This document shows, one piece after another, positions 8,678-17,567 of a stretch of 40,449 nt of DNA. Source of the stretch: an uncultured Elstera sp. (lineage in GTDB: Bacteria > Pseudomonadota > Alphaproteobacteria > Elsterales > Elsteraceae); contig CAIZEE010000258.1 of assembly GCA_903931835.1 (NCBI GenBank), forward strand, positions 1-40,449, in the 5' to 3' direction. A program made the position numbers and the translations under genes. How positions within the stretch are numbered: the first letter of the stretch is position 1; each line of letters opens with the position of its first letter. The notes under the pieces were generated by a model. It searched no databases and was not told where the DNA came from. It worked only from the letters and a program-made list of their open reading frames with translations.

Positions 8678-8701
8678 AAACCATACCACTTAGTACGGTT
8701 T
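8678..8701. promoter_or_regulatory. Candidate TetR operator, site 2
   Basis: AAACCATACCACTTAGTACGGTTT, imperfect 24-bp palindrome (AAACCRTACYA..TRGTAYGGTTT), ending 4 bp before the efflux-gene ATG. Confidence 0.75.
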
Positions 8702-8705
8702 TTCT

Positions 8706-10214
8706 ATGACGCATCTCACCCCTCGTCCCATTCTGCCTAGTGCGCTCCTCTTCGCTCACCTCGCAGCCCTCCTTGCGGCCTTGGTTCTTACAGGCTGTGT
8801 GGCTGAACCCGAGTCAGGGACACAGCCGGAAATGCGGCCTGCGAGCAGTTTCTCAAGCGCCGCGACGCTGTCTCGCATTCCGAGCTCGACCGCATGGCCC
8901 GCAGACGACTGGTGGCGTGCCTACGGCGACCCGCAACTAACCGAACTGATCGAGGAGGGGCTGAAGGATGGCCCCGACGTCGCAATGGCGGTCGCCCGTC
9001 TGCACTCGGCGGACGGTTTTCGTCGGCAGGCGCATGCGGCCCTTCTGCCATCGGGTACCGGCAATGCCAATGTAGGCGAGGCCAAGCAAAGCTACAATAA
9101 CGGTATCCCGCCGATGTTCGTGCCGCATGGTTGGAACGACACCGGTCTCGCATCCCTCTCGTTTGATTTCGACATTGATCTATGGGGGAAGAACCGGGCT
9201 GCCTTGCGGGCTGCGACATCGGATAGCGAAGCCGCATTATTGGACGTCGAACAAGCGCGCTTGCTGTTATCGACTAACATCGCCAACGCCTATGCAGACC
9301 TCGCCCGGCTTTTTGCGGAGCGGGATGTTCAGGTGGAAGCGGTTCGCCTGCGTCAGGACAGTCAGGCGCTGGTGGCCAAACGGGTCGCCAATGGTCTCGA
9401 TACCAAAGCCGAGCTGAAGCAGGCTGATTCCCTGGTCCCTGCGGCACGGGCTGAGCTTCTTTCGATCGACGAATCAATCGGCTTAGCGCGTAATCAGATC
9501 GCAGCGCTGCTTGGCAAAGGGTCGGATCGGGGGCTCGCGATCAAGCCGCCAGCGGCGATGGTGGCGTCGCGCGGCCTGCCCGTCGATGTCACCACCAATC
9601 TGATCGGCCGGCGGCCGGATGTTGTGGCAGCCCGCGTTCGGGCACAGGCGGCAGCCGAGCGGATCAAGGTCGCACATGCCGATTTCTATCCCTCGATCAG
9701 TCTGTCCGCACTGATCGGTGTCCAGTCGCTCGGCCTGTCCAATCTCATCAAGGGGACATCGTCCTACGGCAATGCCGGGCCAGCGCTCAGCCTGCCGATC
9801 TTCGATTCAGGGCGCATCGCCGGGCAATATGACGTGGCGCGGGGAAATTACGACCAGGCGGTGGCAACCTATAACCAGGATGTCGCGACAGCGTTTCATG
9901 AGGTTGCCGATAGCGTCACCAGCCTCAGCATGTTGGGCGATCGCCTCGGCCAATCCCGCGAGTCGCTTGCCGATGCCGAGGAGGCATACGCCGTCGCCCG
10001 TCGCCGGTACGAGGGCGGGTTGTCGACCTATCAAACTGTTCTGACCGCCGAGGATACGGTGCTGCAGGCCCGCGTCACGGTGGCCGATCTCCAATCCCGT
10101 GCCTTCACTCTCGATGTCGCGTTGGTCCGTGCGCTGGGCGGGGGGCTGGTCCGTGAGTCCTCATCGCCGCTCGCCGCCGCCCAAACCACCGTCGACCAAA
10201 CGAATAAGGAATAG
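8706..10214 (+). CDS. Efflux transporter outer membrane lipoprotein (NodT/TolC family)
   Basis: Lipobox LVLTGC; PADDWWRAYGDPQLTELIEEGLKDGPDVAMAVARL; ...LIGRRPDVVAARVRAQAAAERIKVAHADFYPSISLSALIG. Confidence 0.93.
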   Translation: MTHLTPRPILPSALLFAHLAALLAALVLTGCVAEPESGTQPEMRPASSFSSAATLSRIPSSTAWPADDWWRAYGDPQLTELIEEGLKDGPDVAMAVARLHSADGFRRQAHAALLPSGTGNANVGEAKQSYNNGIPPMFVPHGWNDTGLASLSFDFDIDLWGKNRAALRAATSDSEAALLDVEQARLLLSTNIANAYADLARLFAERDVQVEAVRLRQDSQALVAKRVANGLDTKAELKQADSLVPAARAELLSIDESIGLARNQIAALLGKGSDRGLAIKPPAAMVASRGLPVDVTTNLIGRRPDVVAARVRAQAAAERIKVAHADFYPSISLSALIGVQSLGLSNLIKGTSSYGNAGPALSLPIFDSGRIAGQYDVARGNYDQAVATYNQDVATAFHEVADSVTSLSMLGDRLGQSRESLADAEEAYAVARRRYEGGLSTYQTVLTAEDTVLQARVTVADLQSRAFTLDVALVRALGGGLVRESSSPLAAAQTTVDQTNKE

Positions 10215-10218
10215 AGCC

Positions 10219-11373
10219 ATGCCTGACGATAGTTCATTAAAGATAGGTTCGGCGCCGGTAACGAAAGCGCCGCCCGGCGGGCTGCGTAGGCGGTTGCTGC
10301 TCGGAATTGCCGGTGTGGTGCTGCTCGCTGGCCTCGGTTACGGGACATGGTACACGCTGATCGGCGCGCATCATGTCAGCACCGACAACGCCTATGTCGG
10401 CGCCGATACGGCCGAGGTGACACCGATGGTGGCCGGCCAGGTACTGGATGTCCTGGTCGAGGATACGAAATCGGTGAAGAAGGGCGATGTCCTGGTCCGC
10501 ATCGACGACCGCGACGCCCGGATCGTCCTTGAGCAAGCTGAGGCGGATCTCGCGAAGGCGCGGCGGCAATTCGGCCAGACCAGCGCCACGGAAGCCGCCC
10601 TCGGCGCGCAGACGGAAGCCCGGACTGCCGCGATCGCCAGCGCACAGGCGCAGCTCGCCTCGGCGCAGGCGGCATTTGAGAAGGCGCAAATTGATCTCGA
10701 CCGCCGGCGTAACTTGGCACCCAGCGGGGCTGTATCGGCCGAAGAATTGACCACCGCTGAGAACGCCTTTGCTGCAGCGAAGGCCAATTTGGAGGTCACT
10801 CGCGCGGGTCTGGCGCAGGCTGGTTCAAGCCGCGGACAATCCTTCCGCGACCAGGCAGCTATTCGCGCCCTGATCGAGGGGACCACGGTCGACACCAATC
10901 CGGATGTCATTTCCGCCCAGTCCAAGGTCGATCAGGCGCAGCTCGACCTTGAGCGCACCGTCATTCGAGCGCCGGTCGACGGCGTGGTTACCGCCCGTGC
11001 GATCCAGGTCGGACAGCGTGTCGCCCCGGGTGCCACCCTCATGCGCATCGTGCCGGTCGCAGAGCTCTATGTCGACGCCAACTTCAAGGAAGGGCAGCTG
11101 CGCAAGGTCAAGGTCGGTCAGGCGGTCACTATGACCTCCGACCTTTACGGCGGCGATGTCGTCTATCATGGCCGGGTCGCGGGTTTTTCCGGCGGAACAG
11201 GTGCCGCCTTCGCGCTGATCCCGGCGCAGAATGCCACCGGCAACTGGATCAAGATTGTCCAGCGCCTGCCGGTGCGCGTCATCCTCGACCCGCGTGAGCT
11301 GGCAGCTCACCCGCTCCGCGTCGGCCTCACCATGGACGCCGATATCGATACCTCCACGACCGCGAGCGAATGA
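10219..11373 (+). CDS. HlyD/EmrA family efflux periplasmic adaptor
   Basis: ATG at 10219; STDNAYVGADTAEVTPMVAGQVLDVLVEDTKSVKKGDVLVRIDDRDA; DLERTVIRAPVDGVVTARAIQVGQRVAPG. Confidence 0.92.
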   Translation: MPDDSSLKIGSAPVTKAPPGGLRRRLLLGIAGVVLLAGLGYGTWYTLIGAHHVSTDNAYVGADTAEVTPMVAGQVLDVLVEDTKSVKKGDVLVRIDDRDARIVLEQAEADLAKARRQFGQTSATEAALGAQTEARTAAIASAQAQLASAQAAFEKAQIDLDRRRNLAPSGAVSAEELTTAENAFAAAKANLEVTRAGLAQAGSSRGQSFRDQAAIRALIEGTTVDTNPDVISAQSKVDQAQLDLERTVIRAPVDGVVTARAIQVGQRVAPGATLMRIVPVAELYVDANFKEGQLRKVKVGQAVTMTSDLYGGDVVYHGRVAGFSGGTGAAFALIPAQNATGNWIKIVQRLPVRVILDPRELAAHPLRVGLTMDADIDTSTTASE

Positions 11374-12899
11374 TGGCAGAGCCGACCTCAACCGGCGTGA
11401 TGAGTGGACCCACGCTATTGGTGTCGGCGATCGCGCTGGCGCTCAGCAATTTCATGGTGGTGCTCGATACCACGGTCGCCAACGTGTCGCTGCCCCACAT
11501 CGCCGGTGGCCTCGCGGTATCCTCGACCCAGGCGACCTGGATCATTACCTCCTATTCTGTGGCCGAGGCGATCTGCGTGCCGCTGACTGGCTTCCTGTCG
11601 GGCCGCTTTGGCGCCGTCAAAACCTTCATCTTCGGTATGATCGGCTTTGCCCTGTTCTCTCTTCTCTGCGGCATGTCGAACAGCCTTGGCATGCTCGTCG
11701 CCTGCCGGTTGGGGCAGGGGTTTTGCGGCGGCCCGCTGATGCCGCTGACGCAAACTCTGCTGCTCAGAATCTTCCCCAAGGAGAAGCAGGGTGCGGCGAT
11801 GGGGCTCTGGGCGATGACGACGGTCACGGCGCCGATCATGGGCCCAATCCTCGGCGGTACGCTCAGCGATGATTGGTCGTGGCACTGGATCTTTTTCATC
11901 AACCTGCCCGTGGCCGCCTTCTGCATCGCCGCCAGCAGCCGCTTCCTGCGAGCAGTCGAAACGGCGACAACGAAGCCCCGGATCGATCGCATCGGGTTGG
12001 TCTTGATGGTCATCTGGATCGCCGCCTTGCAGATCATGCTGGATCTCGGCCACGATCGGGACTGGTTCAATAACAATTTGATCGTGTTGCTCGCGATCAT
12101 CGCCGTCGTCGGATTTGCGTTCTTCATCGCCTGGGAATTCACCGAGGCGGAGCCTGCGGTGGATATCCGCGTGTTTCGTCATCGCGGGTTTACCGTCAGC
12201 GTGCTGGCATTGGCCTTTGCCTTTGGAACCTACTTCACCTCCGTCGTCATTATCCCGCAATGGCTGCAAAGCGACTTGGGTTACACCGCCGCCTGGGCTG
12301 GTTATGCCACCGCCTTGACCGGGGTCAGTGCGGTTGTGGCGTCGCCCATAGTGGCCAGGCTGTCGACCAGGGTCGATAAACGATATCTGGTCTGCTTCGG
12401 CATTACCTGGCTCGGCCTGTCCACCCTGCTGCGCATCTATTGGACGAGCGATGCCGATTTCTGGTCTTTGGCGCTGCCGCAACTGGTCCAGGGCATCGGC
12501 ATGCCGTTCTTCTTCATCCCCGTGACGACGCTCGGATTGAGCGCCGTGCAGCCGCGCGAAACGGCATCGGCTGCCGGTTTGATGAGTTTCCTGCGCACCA
12601 TGTCGGCCGCGATCGGCACATCCGCCGCAACAACGGCCTGGGACGACGATACCCGCGTGGCGCGGGGCCAACTGGTTTCAACGCTTCATACCGATGCCGT
12701 TCAGACGTCGCTCGCCGATCACGGCTTCTCAGTCGGTGCGATACGCGGCGTGATTGAGCAGTTGGTGAACAAGGAGGCGATGACGATCGCGACCAATCAC
12801 ATTTTTCTCATCTCGGCACTCATCTTCTTCGGCTCTGCGGCGATCATCTGGCTGGCGCCGAAGCCAACGCGCAAGATTGAGGCTGGGGCGGCGCATTAG
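11370..12899 (+). CDS. DHA2-family MFS multidrug transporter (EmrB-like)
   Basis: 14-TM-type MFS; FMVVLDTTVANVSLPHIAGGLAVSSTQATWIITSYSVAEAICVPLTGFLSGRFG; ATGA overlap with the upstream gene. Confidence 0.94.
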   Translation: MMAEPTSTGVMSGPTLLVSAIALALSNFMVVLDTTVANVSLPHIAGGLAVSSTQATWIITSYSVAEAICVPLTGFLSGRFGAVKTFIFGMIGFALFSLLCGMSNSLGMLVACRLGQGFCGGPLMPLTQTLLLRIFPKEKQGAAMGLWAMTTVTAPIMGPILGGTLSDDWSWHWIFFINLPVAAFCIAASSRFLRAVETATTKPRIDRIGLVLMVIWIAALQIMLDLGHDRDWFNNNLIVLLAIIAVVGFAFFIAWEFTEAEPAVDIRVFRHRGFTVSVLALAFAFGTYFTSVVIIPQWLQSDLGYTAAWAGYATALTGVSAVVASPIVARLSTRVDKRYLVCFGITWLGLSTLLRIYWTSDADFWSLALPQLVQGIGMPFFFIPVTTLGLSAVQPRETASAAGLMSFLRTMSAAIGTSAATTAWDDDTRVARGQLVSTLHTDAVQTSLADHGFSVGAIRGVIEQLVNKEAMTIATNHIFLISALIFFGSAAIIWLAPKPTRKIEAGAAH

Positions 12900-12942
12900 G
12901 TATTGGCCAGATCCTTTTGATGCCTTTCCACTCGGCCACACG

Positions 12943-14424
12943 CTAAACGCGAATGAAGCTGCCATGGAAGCCGACCGGCAGGGGGCGGGAAGCGCGCCAA
13001 CTGCAGATCGGCCCGTCGGCAATTCGGTGTGCGTCGAAGACATGCAACTCGGTGGCGCCCACATTCAGGTTCAGGCTGGTACCGACCAGCCAGCCGTCCA
13101 GCTCGTTGCTAGACCCCGGGCGCGGCGTGAACACCATCTCCTCGACGAATTGCCCCTGTCCCATGTCGAATAGCTGATGCGCCCCGCTGCGCCAGTCCTG
13201 GATCCCGATACCCCGGAACAGCGGCATGTCTGCGTTCGGCCGATCAAGATGAACGGTGTAGCGGTGTTGGCGATTTGAAAAACGGGGATCCGAGCGTGGA
13301 AACTCCGCTGCCACCCCGATGCGCTCAAGCGTTGCCCGACCGTCGGCGCCGAGGGTGATCACCGCCAATTGCGCTTCGGCATTCTTCGGCTTGATGCCTT
13401 GAAGCAGCAGCTGTCCACCGGTGATGGCAAAGGCGGCATCGTCATAGATACAGGCATCGAAGCGGATCGTGCCGTCGGCTTCGGCCCAGGCGCTCGACAT
13501 GTGGAAGCAGAAAAACGGCGGCAGAACGAAGCTGCGCCGAATGCCGAGATCGGCTTTGTCGAGCACCAGAACGAGCGTCCCTTGCTCGGGGCGCCAGACG
13601 AACCCGGCAATCTCAGGTGTTGCGATGTGGTCTTCGATCCAGGGCTGTAGAACCAGGATCAGTTGCGTCGCGGTCATGGTGAAATCATGGATGTAACTGG
13701 CGCGGGGCAGGCGGATGATATCGGCTGATTGCAGGGCGCCGTCCGCCGCGATCCGCCAGATAACCGCACGGTCTCCGGCGAGACCGAGATTCCAGATCCG
13801 CCCATCGGGTTCGAACCGGGGATGCGCCAGAAACGGCACCGACTTTAAATCAGGCCTGAATGTCTTTGGTCCGATGGTCGCAAGTGTCGCTGGGTCCAAC
13901 CGGATGGCGGAGCCGGCCTCCCACAGCGCCCATAATTCATTGCCCACCTGGATGACTGAGGTGTTCGCCGCGTTGGCGTCATCGCTGTTGGCGATCTTCG
14001 TGCCCGGCTTCTGCGCCGTCCCGAAACCGGACATGATCATGGCGCCGGCTTCGGACTCGACCCGTCGTTTCTCCGTGGCGACAAATCGGGCCCGCAGTGT
14101 CGCCTTGCCATCGCGCAGGTCGAACGCTCGGACCAGCCCGTCGCCATCGAACCAATGTCCGGAATTGCCGCCGGGACGGCGAAATTTCGCGGGTCCGTTG
14201 CGGAATAGCGTGCCGGCCAGTTCAGGTGGCGGCTGACCGTGCAGCCGCGTCAACGTCTCCGGCGCGATATCGCCCTCGATATCGGCGACCAGCAGCGACC
14301 AATTCGGCACTGCGGGGGCAGCCTCGGCCCGCGACAGGGCAGAAGGCAGGGAGAGTCCGGCGGCGCCCAGCGCCATTGTGTGTAGGGCGTTGGTGAGGAA
14401 GCGGCGGCGATGCATCGGAAACAT
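12943..14424 (-). CDS. Carotenoid oxygenase family protein (RPE65/CCD type), Tat-like signal
   Basis: RRRFLTNALHTMALGAAGLSLPSALSRAEA; conserved-His contexts AHPRF, IHDFTMT, CFHMSSAWAE and terminal PVGFHGSF. Confidence 0.9.
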   Translation of the reverse strand: MFPMHRRRFLTNALHTMALGAAGLSLPSALSRAEAAPAVPNWSLLVADIEGDIAPETLTRLHGQPPPELAGTLFRNGPAKFRRPGGNSGHWFDGDGLVRAFDLRDGKATLRARFVATEKRRVESEAGAMIMSGFGTAQKPGTKIANSDDANAANTSVIQVGNELWALWEAGSAIRLDPATLATIGPKTFRPDLKSVPFLAHPRFEPDGRIWNLGLAGDRAVIWRIAADGALQSADIIRLPRASYIHDFTMTATQLILVLQPWIEDHIATPEIAGFVWRPEQGTLVLVLDKADLGIRRSFVLPPFFCFHMSSAWAEADGTIRFDACIYDDAAFAITGGQLLLQGIKPKNAEAQLAVITLGADGRATLERIGVAAEFPRSDPRFSNRQHRYTVHLDRPNADMPLFRGIGIQDWRSGAHQLFDMGQGQFVEEMVFTPRPGSSNELDGWLVGTSLNLNVGATELHVFDAHRIADGPICSWRASRPLPVGFHGSFIRV

Positions 14425-14447
14425 GTCGATCTCCGTTTTTTCTGACG

Positions 14448-14945
14448 CTATTCGAGCGCGATGGCTTGTTTGGTCTGCCCCGTCGGCGCCAGACTGAACG
14501 CCGCATCCGACCAGCTTGCCGGCGCCAGCGATCCGGTTGCGTTGTTGGAGAACGCGTAGGGTTCGGTCGGTATGCCCAAGACGTTGGCGTCGAGGGCGCC
14601 GTTGCCGTTGAGATCATGGAAGATCTTGGCGGCGTAGCGCCCAGGAGGCAGTGCCTTGATGGCGACTTCCGGCACGTCGCTAGTGCTGGGAAGCTTGATG
14701 CTGCAGATCGGCTGCCCACCATTGGCATAGGTTGCCTCGGAGGCGAAGATTGCGATCATGATCGGCCCGTCATGCCCCTTCAGCGCGGGAAAGGTCAGAA
14801 CAAGCGTTGCTGGATCGGTCGGTTCGGCGCGTAGCGGCAGACAAACGCCTGTTACTATCAGTATGCTGGCGACCGACGCAGCTAAGGCCCGGCGCAGCCG
14901 GATCGCTTGGTTTTGACGGATCGGTCGGCTATGCATGCAGCTCAT
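14448..14945 (-). CDS. DUF2141 domain-containing secreted protein
   Basis: KGHDGPIMIAIFASEATYANGG...ALPPGRYAAKIFHDLNGNGALDANVLGIPTEPYAFSNNATG is the typical DUF2141 pattern. Confidence 0.88.
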   Translation of the reverse strand: MSCMHSRPIRQNQAIRLRRALAASVASILIVTGVCLPLRAEPTDPATLVLTFPALKGHDGPIMIAIFASEATYANGGQPICSIKLPSTSDVPEVAIKALPPGRYAAKIFHDLNGNGALDANVLGIPTEPYAFSNNATGSLAPASWSDAAFSLAPTGQTKQAIALE

Positions 14946-15010
14946 GTGGAAGGACCTCGTGCGGGTGACTGTGACGCCAATCTACGCAGACATTTTTGGC
15001 CGCGCCGTCC

Positions 15011-15829
15011 ATGGTTCGTGAGCCGACATCACAATTTCGCGAACGGCTGACCCGGTTCATTCGCGATGCGCGAATGACAATGAAGCAGGCGCAGGACTGG
15101 TATCGCGCGCTGCTGATCGCGCTCGTGTCTGTCGCGGTGTTGACCATCCTAGGTCCGCTCGGCAGCAGCGCCCTTAGCCTATGGCCGCGACTCGGTTATT
15201 GGTTCGTGGGGATGGTTGGCGGCACGGTGATCGGAGTTATCGTCGTCACCTATCTGCGCGATCGTATAGGCTGGGCGGATCGACCGATCCTGACTGGGCT
15301 GATCGCAGCCGCTATTCTGACCGGGCCGGTCAGCCTGCTGGTATGGGCCACAGGGTCAATCGCGTTCAATGACGATGTTTTCGAGCTGCAGGCGCTCGGC
15401 CTTGATATCGTGCCAGTGTTCACCGTTTCCTGGTGCATGTGCGCGATCAACCTGCTGGCGCAGCGCCAGCCGGTTGAAACGCATACGCACCCTGCCGATC
15501 CCGCAGCACCGCGATTCCTCGAACGCCTGCCGCCTAAGCTCTGCGGCGCCGAACTCTGGGCGGTCGAGGCCGAGGATCATTATTTGCGGCTGCATACCAG
15601 CCAGGGCACCGATCTCGTACTGATGCGGCTTTCCGATGCGATCATCGAGTTGGACGGTATTGAGGGTGCGCAGACCCACCGATCCTGGTGGATCGCCCGT
15701 AAGGCCGTGCACGCCGCAGAGCTGATCAATGGCCGCGCCATCCTGAGCCTGGCTGACGGTACGATTGTACCGGTCAGCCGCACCTATGTCCGAGCGCTAC
15801 GCGCCGAAGGGTGGTTCGACCAAAAATGA
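15011..15829 (+). CDS. LytTR-type DNA-binding protein with N-terminal transmembrane region
   Basis: About four TM helices then LCGAELWAVEAEDHYLRLHTSQGTDLVLMRLSDAIIELDGIEGAQTHRSWWIA...VPVSRTYVRALRAEGW (LytTR). Start uncertain (TTG 14996 or ATG 15011). Confidence 0.85.
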   Translation: MVREPTSQFRERLTRFIRDARMTMKQAQDWYRALLIALVSVAVLTILGPLGSSALSLWPRLGYWFVGMVGGTVIGVIVVTYLRDRIGWADRPILTGLIAAAILTGPVSLLVWATGSIAFNDDVFELQALGLDIVPVFTVSWCMCAINLLAQRQPVETHTHPADPAAPRFLERLPPKLCGAELWAVEAEDHYLRLHTSQGTDLVLMRLSDAIIELDGIEGAQTHRSWWIARKAVHAAELINGRAILSLADGTIVPVSRTYVRALRAEGWFDQK

Positions 15830-15835
15830 TCGACC

Positions 15836-15964
15836 TCAGTCAGGCGACAACAAAGGGCCTAGCGACTTCTCAGCGTCTTTCCCGTTGCTCGTCGGGTCTT
15901 TGGGCCCAGCAGAAATCCCCACGCCGCCGGAATGGTAGTTGGGGTGGACCACGAGAACGCGCAT
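15836..15964 (-). pseudogene. Truncated bchE-like (anaerobic Mg-protoporphyrin IX monomethyl ester cyclase) N-terminal relic
   Basis: 21 bp after the hemN stop, SD AGGGAGGA, ATG at 15964: MRVLVVHPNYHSGGVGISAGPKDPTSNGKDAEKSLGPLLSPD*. The first 14 residues match the highly conserved BchE start (MR.L.VHPNYHSGGAEIAG...). Confidence 0.55.
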
Positions 15965-15985
15965 ATCCGGTCCTCCCTGCTTTTG

Positions 15986-17347
15986 TCACACCGCCTGAGC
16001 GTGGCGCGGTTTCACCTCGTTGTGATCGAGATAGGCGTCGAACACCGCAGCGATATTGCGGAGGAAAGGACGCCCGGCTTCGGTTACATGGACGACGTGG
16101 CCCTCCTGGCGGACCAGGCCGTCATCCGCGAACCGTTTCAGCCTGGCGCTGGCGTCGAGCAGCGGTGCTGGGTCGGCCTGATGGGCGGCCGCCAGCGACG
16201 GAAGATCAGCTTCCAAGTCGCACATAATCGCTTCGATGGTCGCGCGTCTCAGGCGATCGTCGGGCGATAGCGCGATGCCTCGCGCGGTCGCAAGCATGCC
16301 AGAGCTGATAGCTGCGGAATACGCCGGGACGGAGGTGGCGTTTTGCACATATCCCTGGGGCAGGCAGCCGATCGCGCTGGCGCCGATGCCGATCAGCGCA
16401 GGCGCCGCGTCCGTCGTATAACCCTGGAAACTGCGATGCAGGCGGTGGTGGCTCGATGCGTCGGCAAGGGCATCGCCCGGGCGGGCATAATGATCGAGCC
16501 CGACGGCCAGATAACCCCCTTCTTCCTCCAGCACCCGTCCGATTGCAGCACGCTGTTCAAAGCGTGCCTGCGGGTCGGGCAGGATTGCTTCGGGAATCAG
16601 CGATTGATTCCGCTTCATCCACGGGACGTGTGCATAGCCAAATACCGCGACGCGGCTGGCGTCCAGTCGCAGTGCGGTGCGCGCCGTTTCAGCAACGCTG
16701 AGCTCCGTCTGGAACGGCAGGCCGTAGATCAGATCAAGATTGATTGCCGCCACGCCCATGCCGCGCACGAGGCGCGCGCAGGCCTCCGTCGCTTCAAAGG
16801 ATTGGATGCGGCCGATGGCTGCCTGCACGGTCGGTTTGAAATCCTGCACGCCCAGGCTGACGCGGTTGATACCCATATCGGCCAGCGATGCGCAGCAATC
16901 AGCAGGCAGTGCTGTCGGGTCCAATTCGATGGCAATTTCGGCATCGGATGACAGGACGAATGACGTGCGGATGAGATCCATAAGACCTGTCAGACAGTCG
17001 CCCGGCAGCGTCGTCGGTGTACCGCCGCCCCAATGAACGTGGCTGACAGTTTGCCGGCGGCCGATCAGCCCCGCGACCAAGCGCAATTCGCGTTCCAGCA
17101 TCGCGGCATAGGCGCGGCGCGGCGCCTCGCGACGGACCACACCGGTGTTGCAGCCGCAGTAATAGCAAAGCCGATCGCAGAACGGCACGTGCAGATAGAG
17201 CGAGATCGGTGAGGCGGGCGCGAGCGATTGCAGCCATTCGTGATAGGCGTCGGCACCGACCGCCGTGTTGAAATGCGGCGCTGTCGGGTAGCTTGTGTAG
17301 CGCGGCACTCTGCCATCGTATCGCGCGATGAGTTCTGCTGGTGTCAT
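15986..17347 (-). CDS. hemN: Oxygen-independent coproporphyrinogen III oxidase
   Basis: MTPAELIARYDGRVPRYTSYPTAPHF; radical SAM CDRLCYYCGCNT; HWGGGTPT. Start set at ATG 17347, not the 17782 start of the longest ORF. Confidence 0.95.
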   Translation of the reverse strand: MTPAELIARYDGRVPRYTSYPTAPHFNTAVGADAYHEWLQSLAPASPISLYLHVPFCDRLCYYCGCNTGVVRREAPRRAYAAMLERELRLVAGLIGRRQTVSHVHWGGGTPTTLPGDCLTGLMDLIRTSFVLSSDAEIAIELDPTALPADCCASLADMGINRVSLGVQDFKPTVQAAIGRIQSFEATEACARLVRGMGVAAINLDLIYGLPFQTELSVAETARTALRLDASRVAVFGYAHVPWMKRNQSLIPEAILPDPQARFEQRAAIGRVLEEEGGYLAVGLDHYARPGDALADASSHHRLHRSFQGYTTDAAPALIGIGASAIGCLPQGYVQNATSVPAYSAAISSGMLATARGIALSPDDRLRRATIEAIMCDLEADLPSLAAAHQADPAPLLDASARLKRFADDGLVRQEGHVVHVTEAGRPFLRNIAAVFDAYLDHNEVKPRHAQAV

Positions 17348-17381
17348 ATGAGAAAGACTAGTCGCGACCGACGGCGCTTCA

Positions 17382-17395
17382 TTGATGTGAATCAA
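17382..17395. promoter_or_regulatory. FNR/FnrL-type box
   Basis: TTGATGTGAATCAA, perfect match to TTGAT-N4-ATCAA, upstream of hemN. Confidence 0.88.
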
Positions 17396-17567
17396 ACCCG
17401 CGTCGGCGGAACCAGCGCGCCAGATTGGCGCGGGACAGCGCATGAGGGGCGGTTGAGCGACGCGATGGGAGCTTTGGTGCGCCCGGCATCGCGCCGGGGC
17501 TTCGCCTTGACAAGCATCGGCGTGGTCTCTAAGGCTGGCCGCTTGCCATATTCGGGCGTTATCTCCC

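Noticed and set aside
11415-12671. 418-aa minus-strand ORF opposite the MFS transporter
   Set aside because: His/Gln/Arg-rich antisense shadow of a clear DHA2 transporter; no family motifs.
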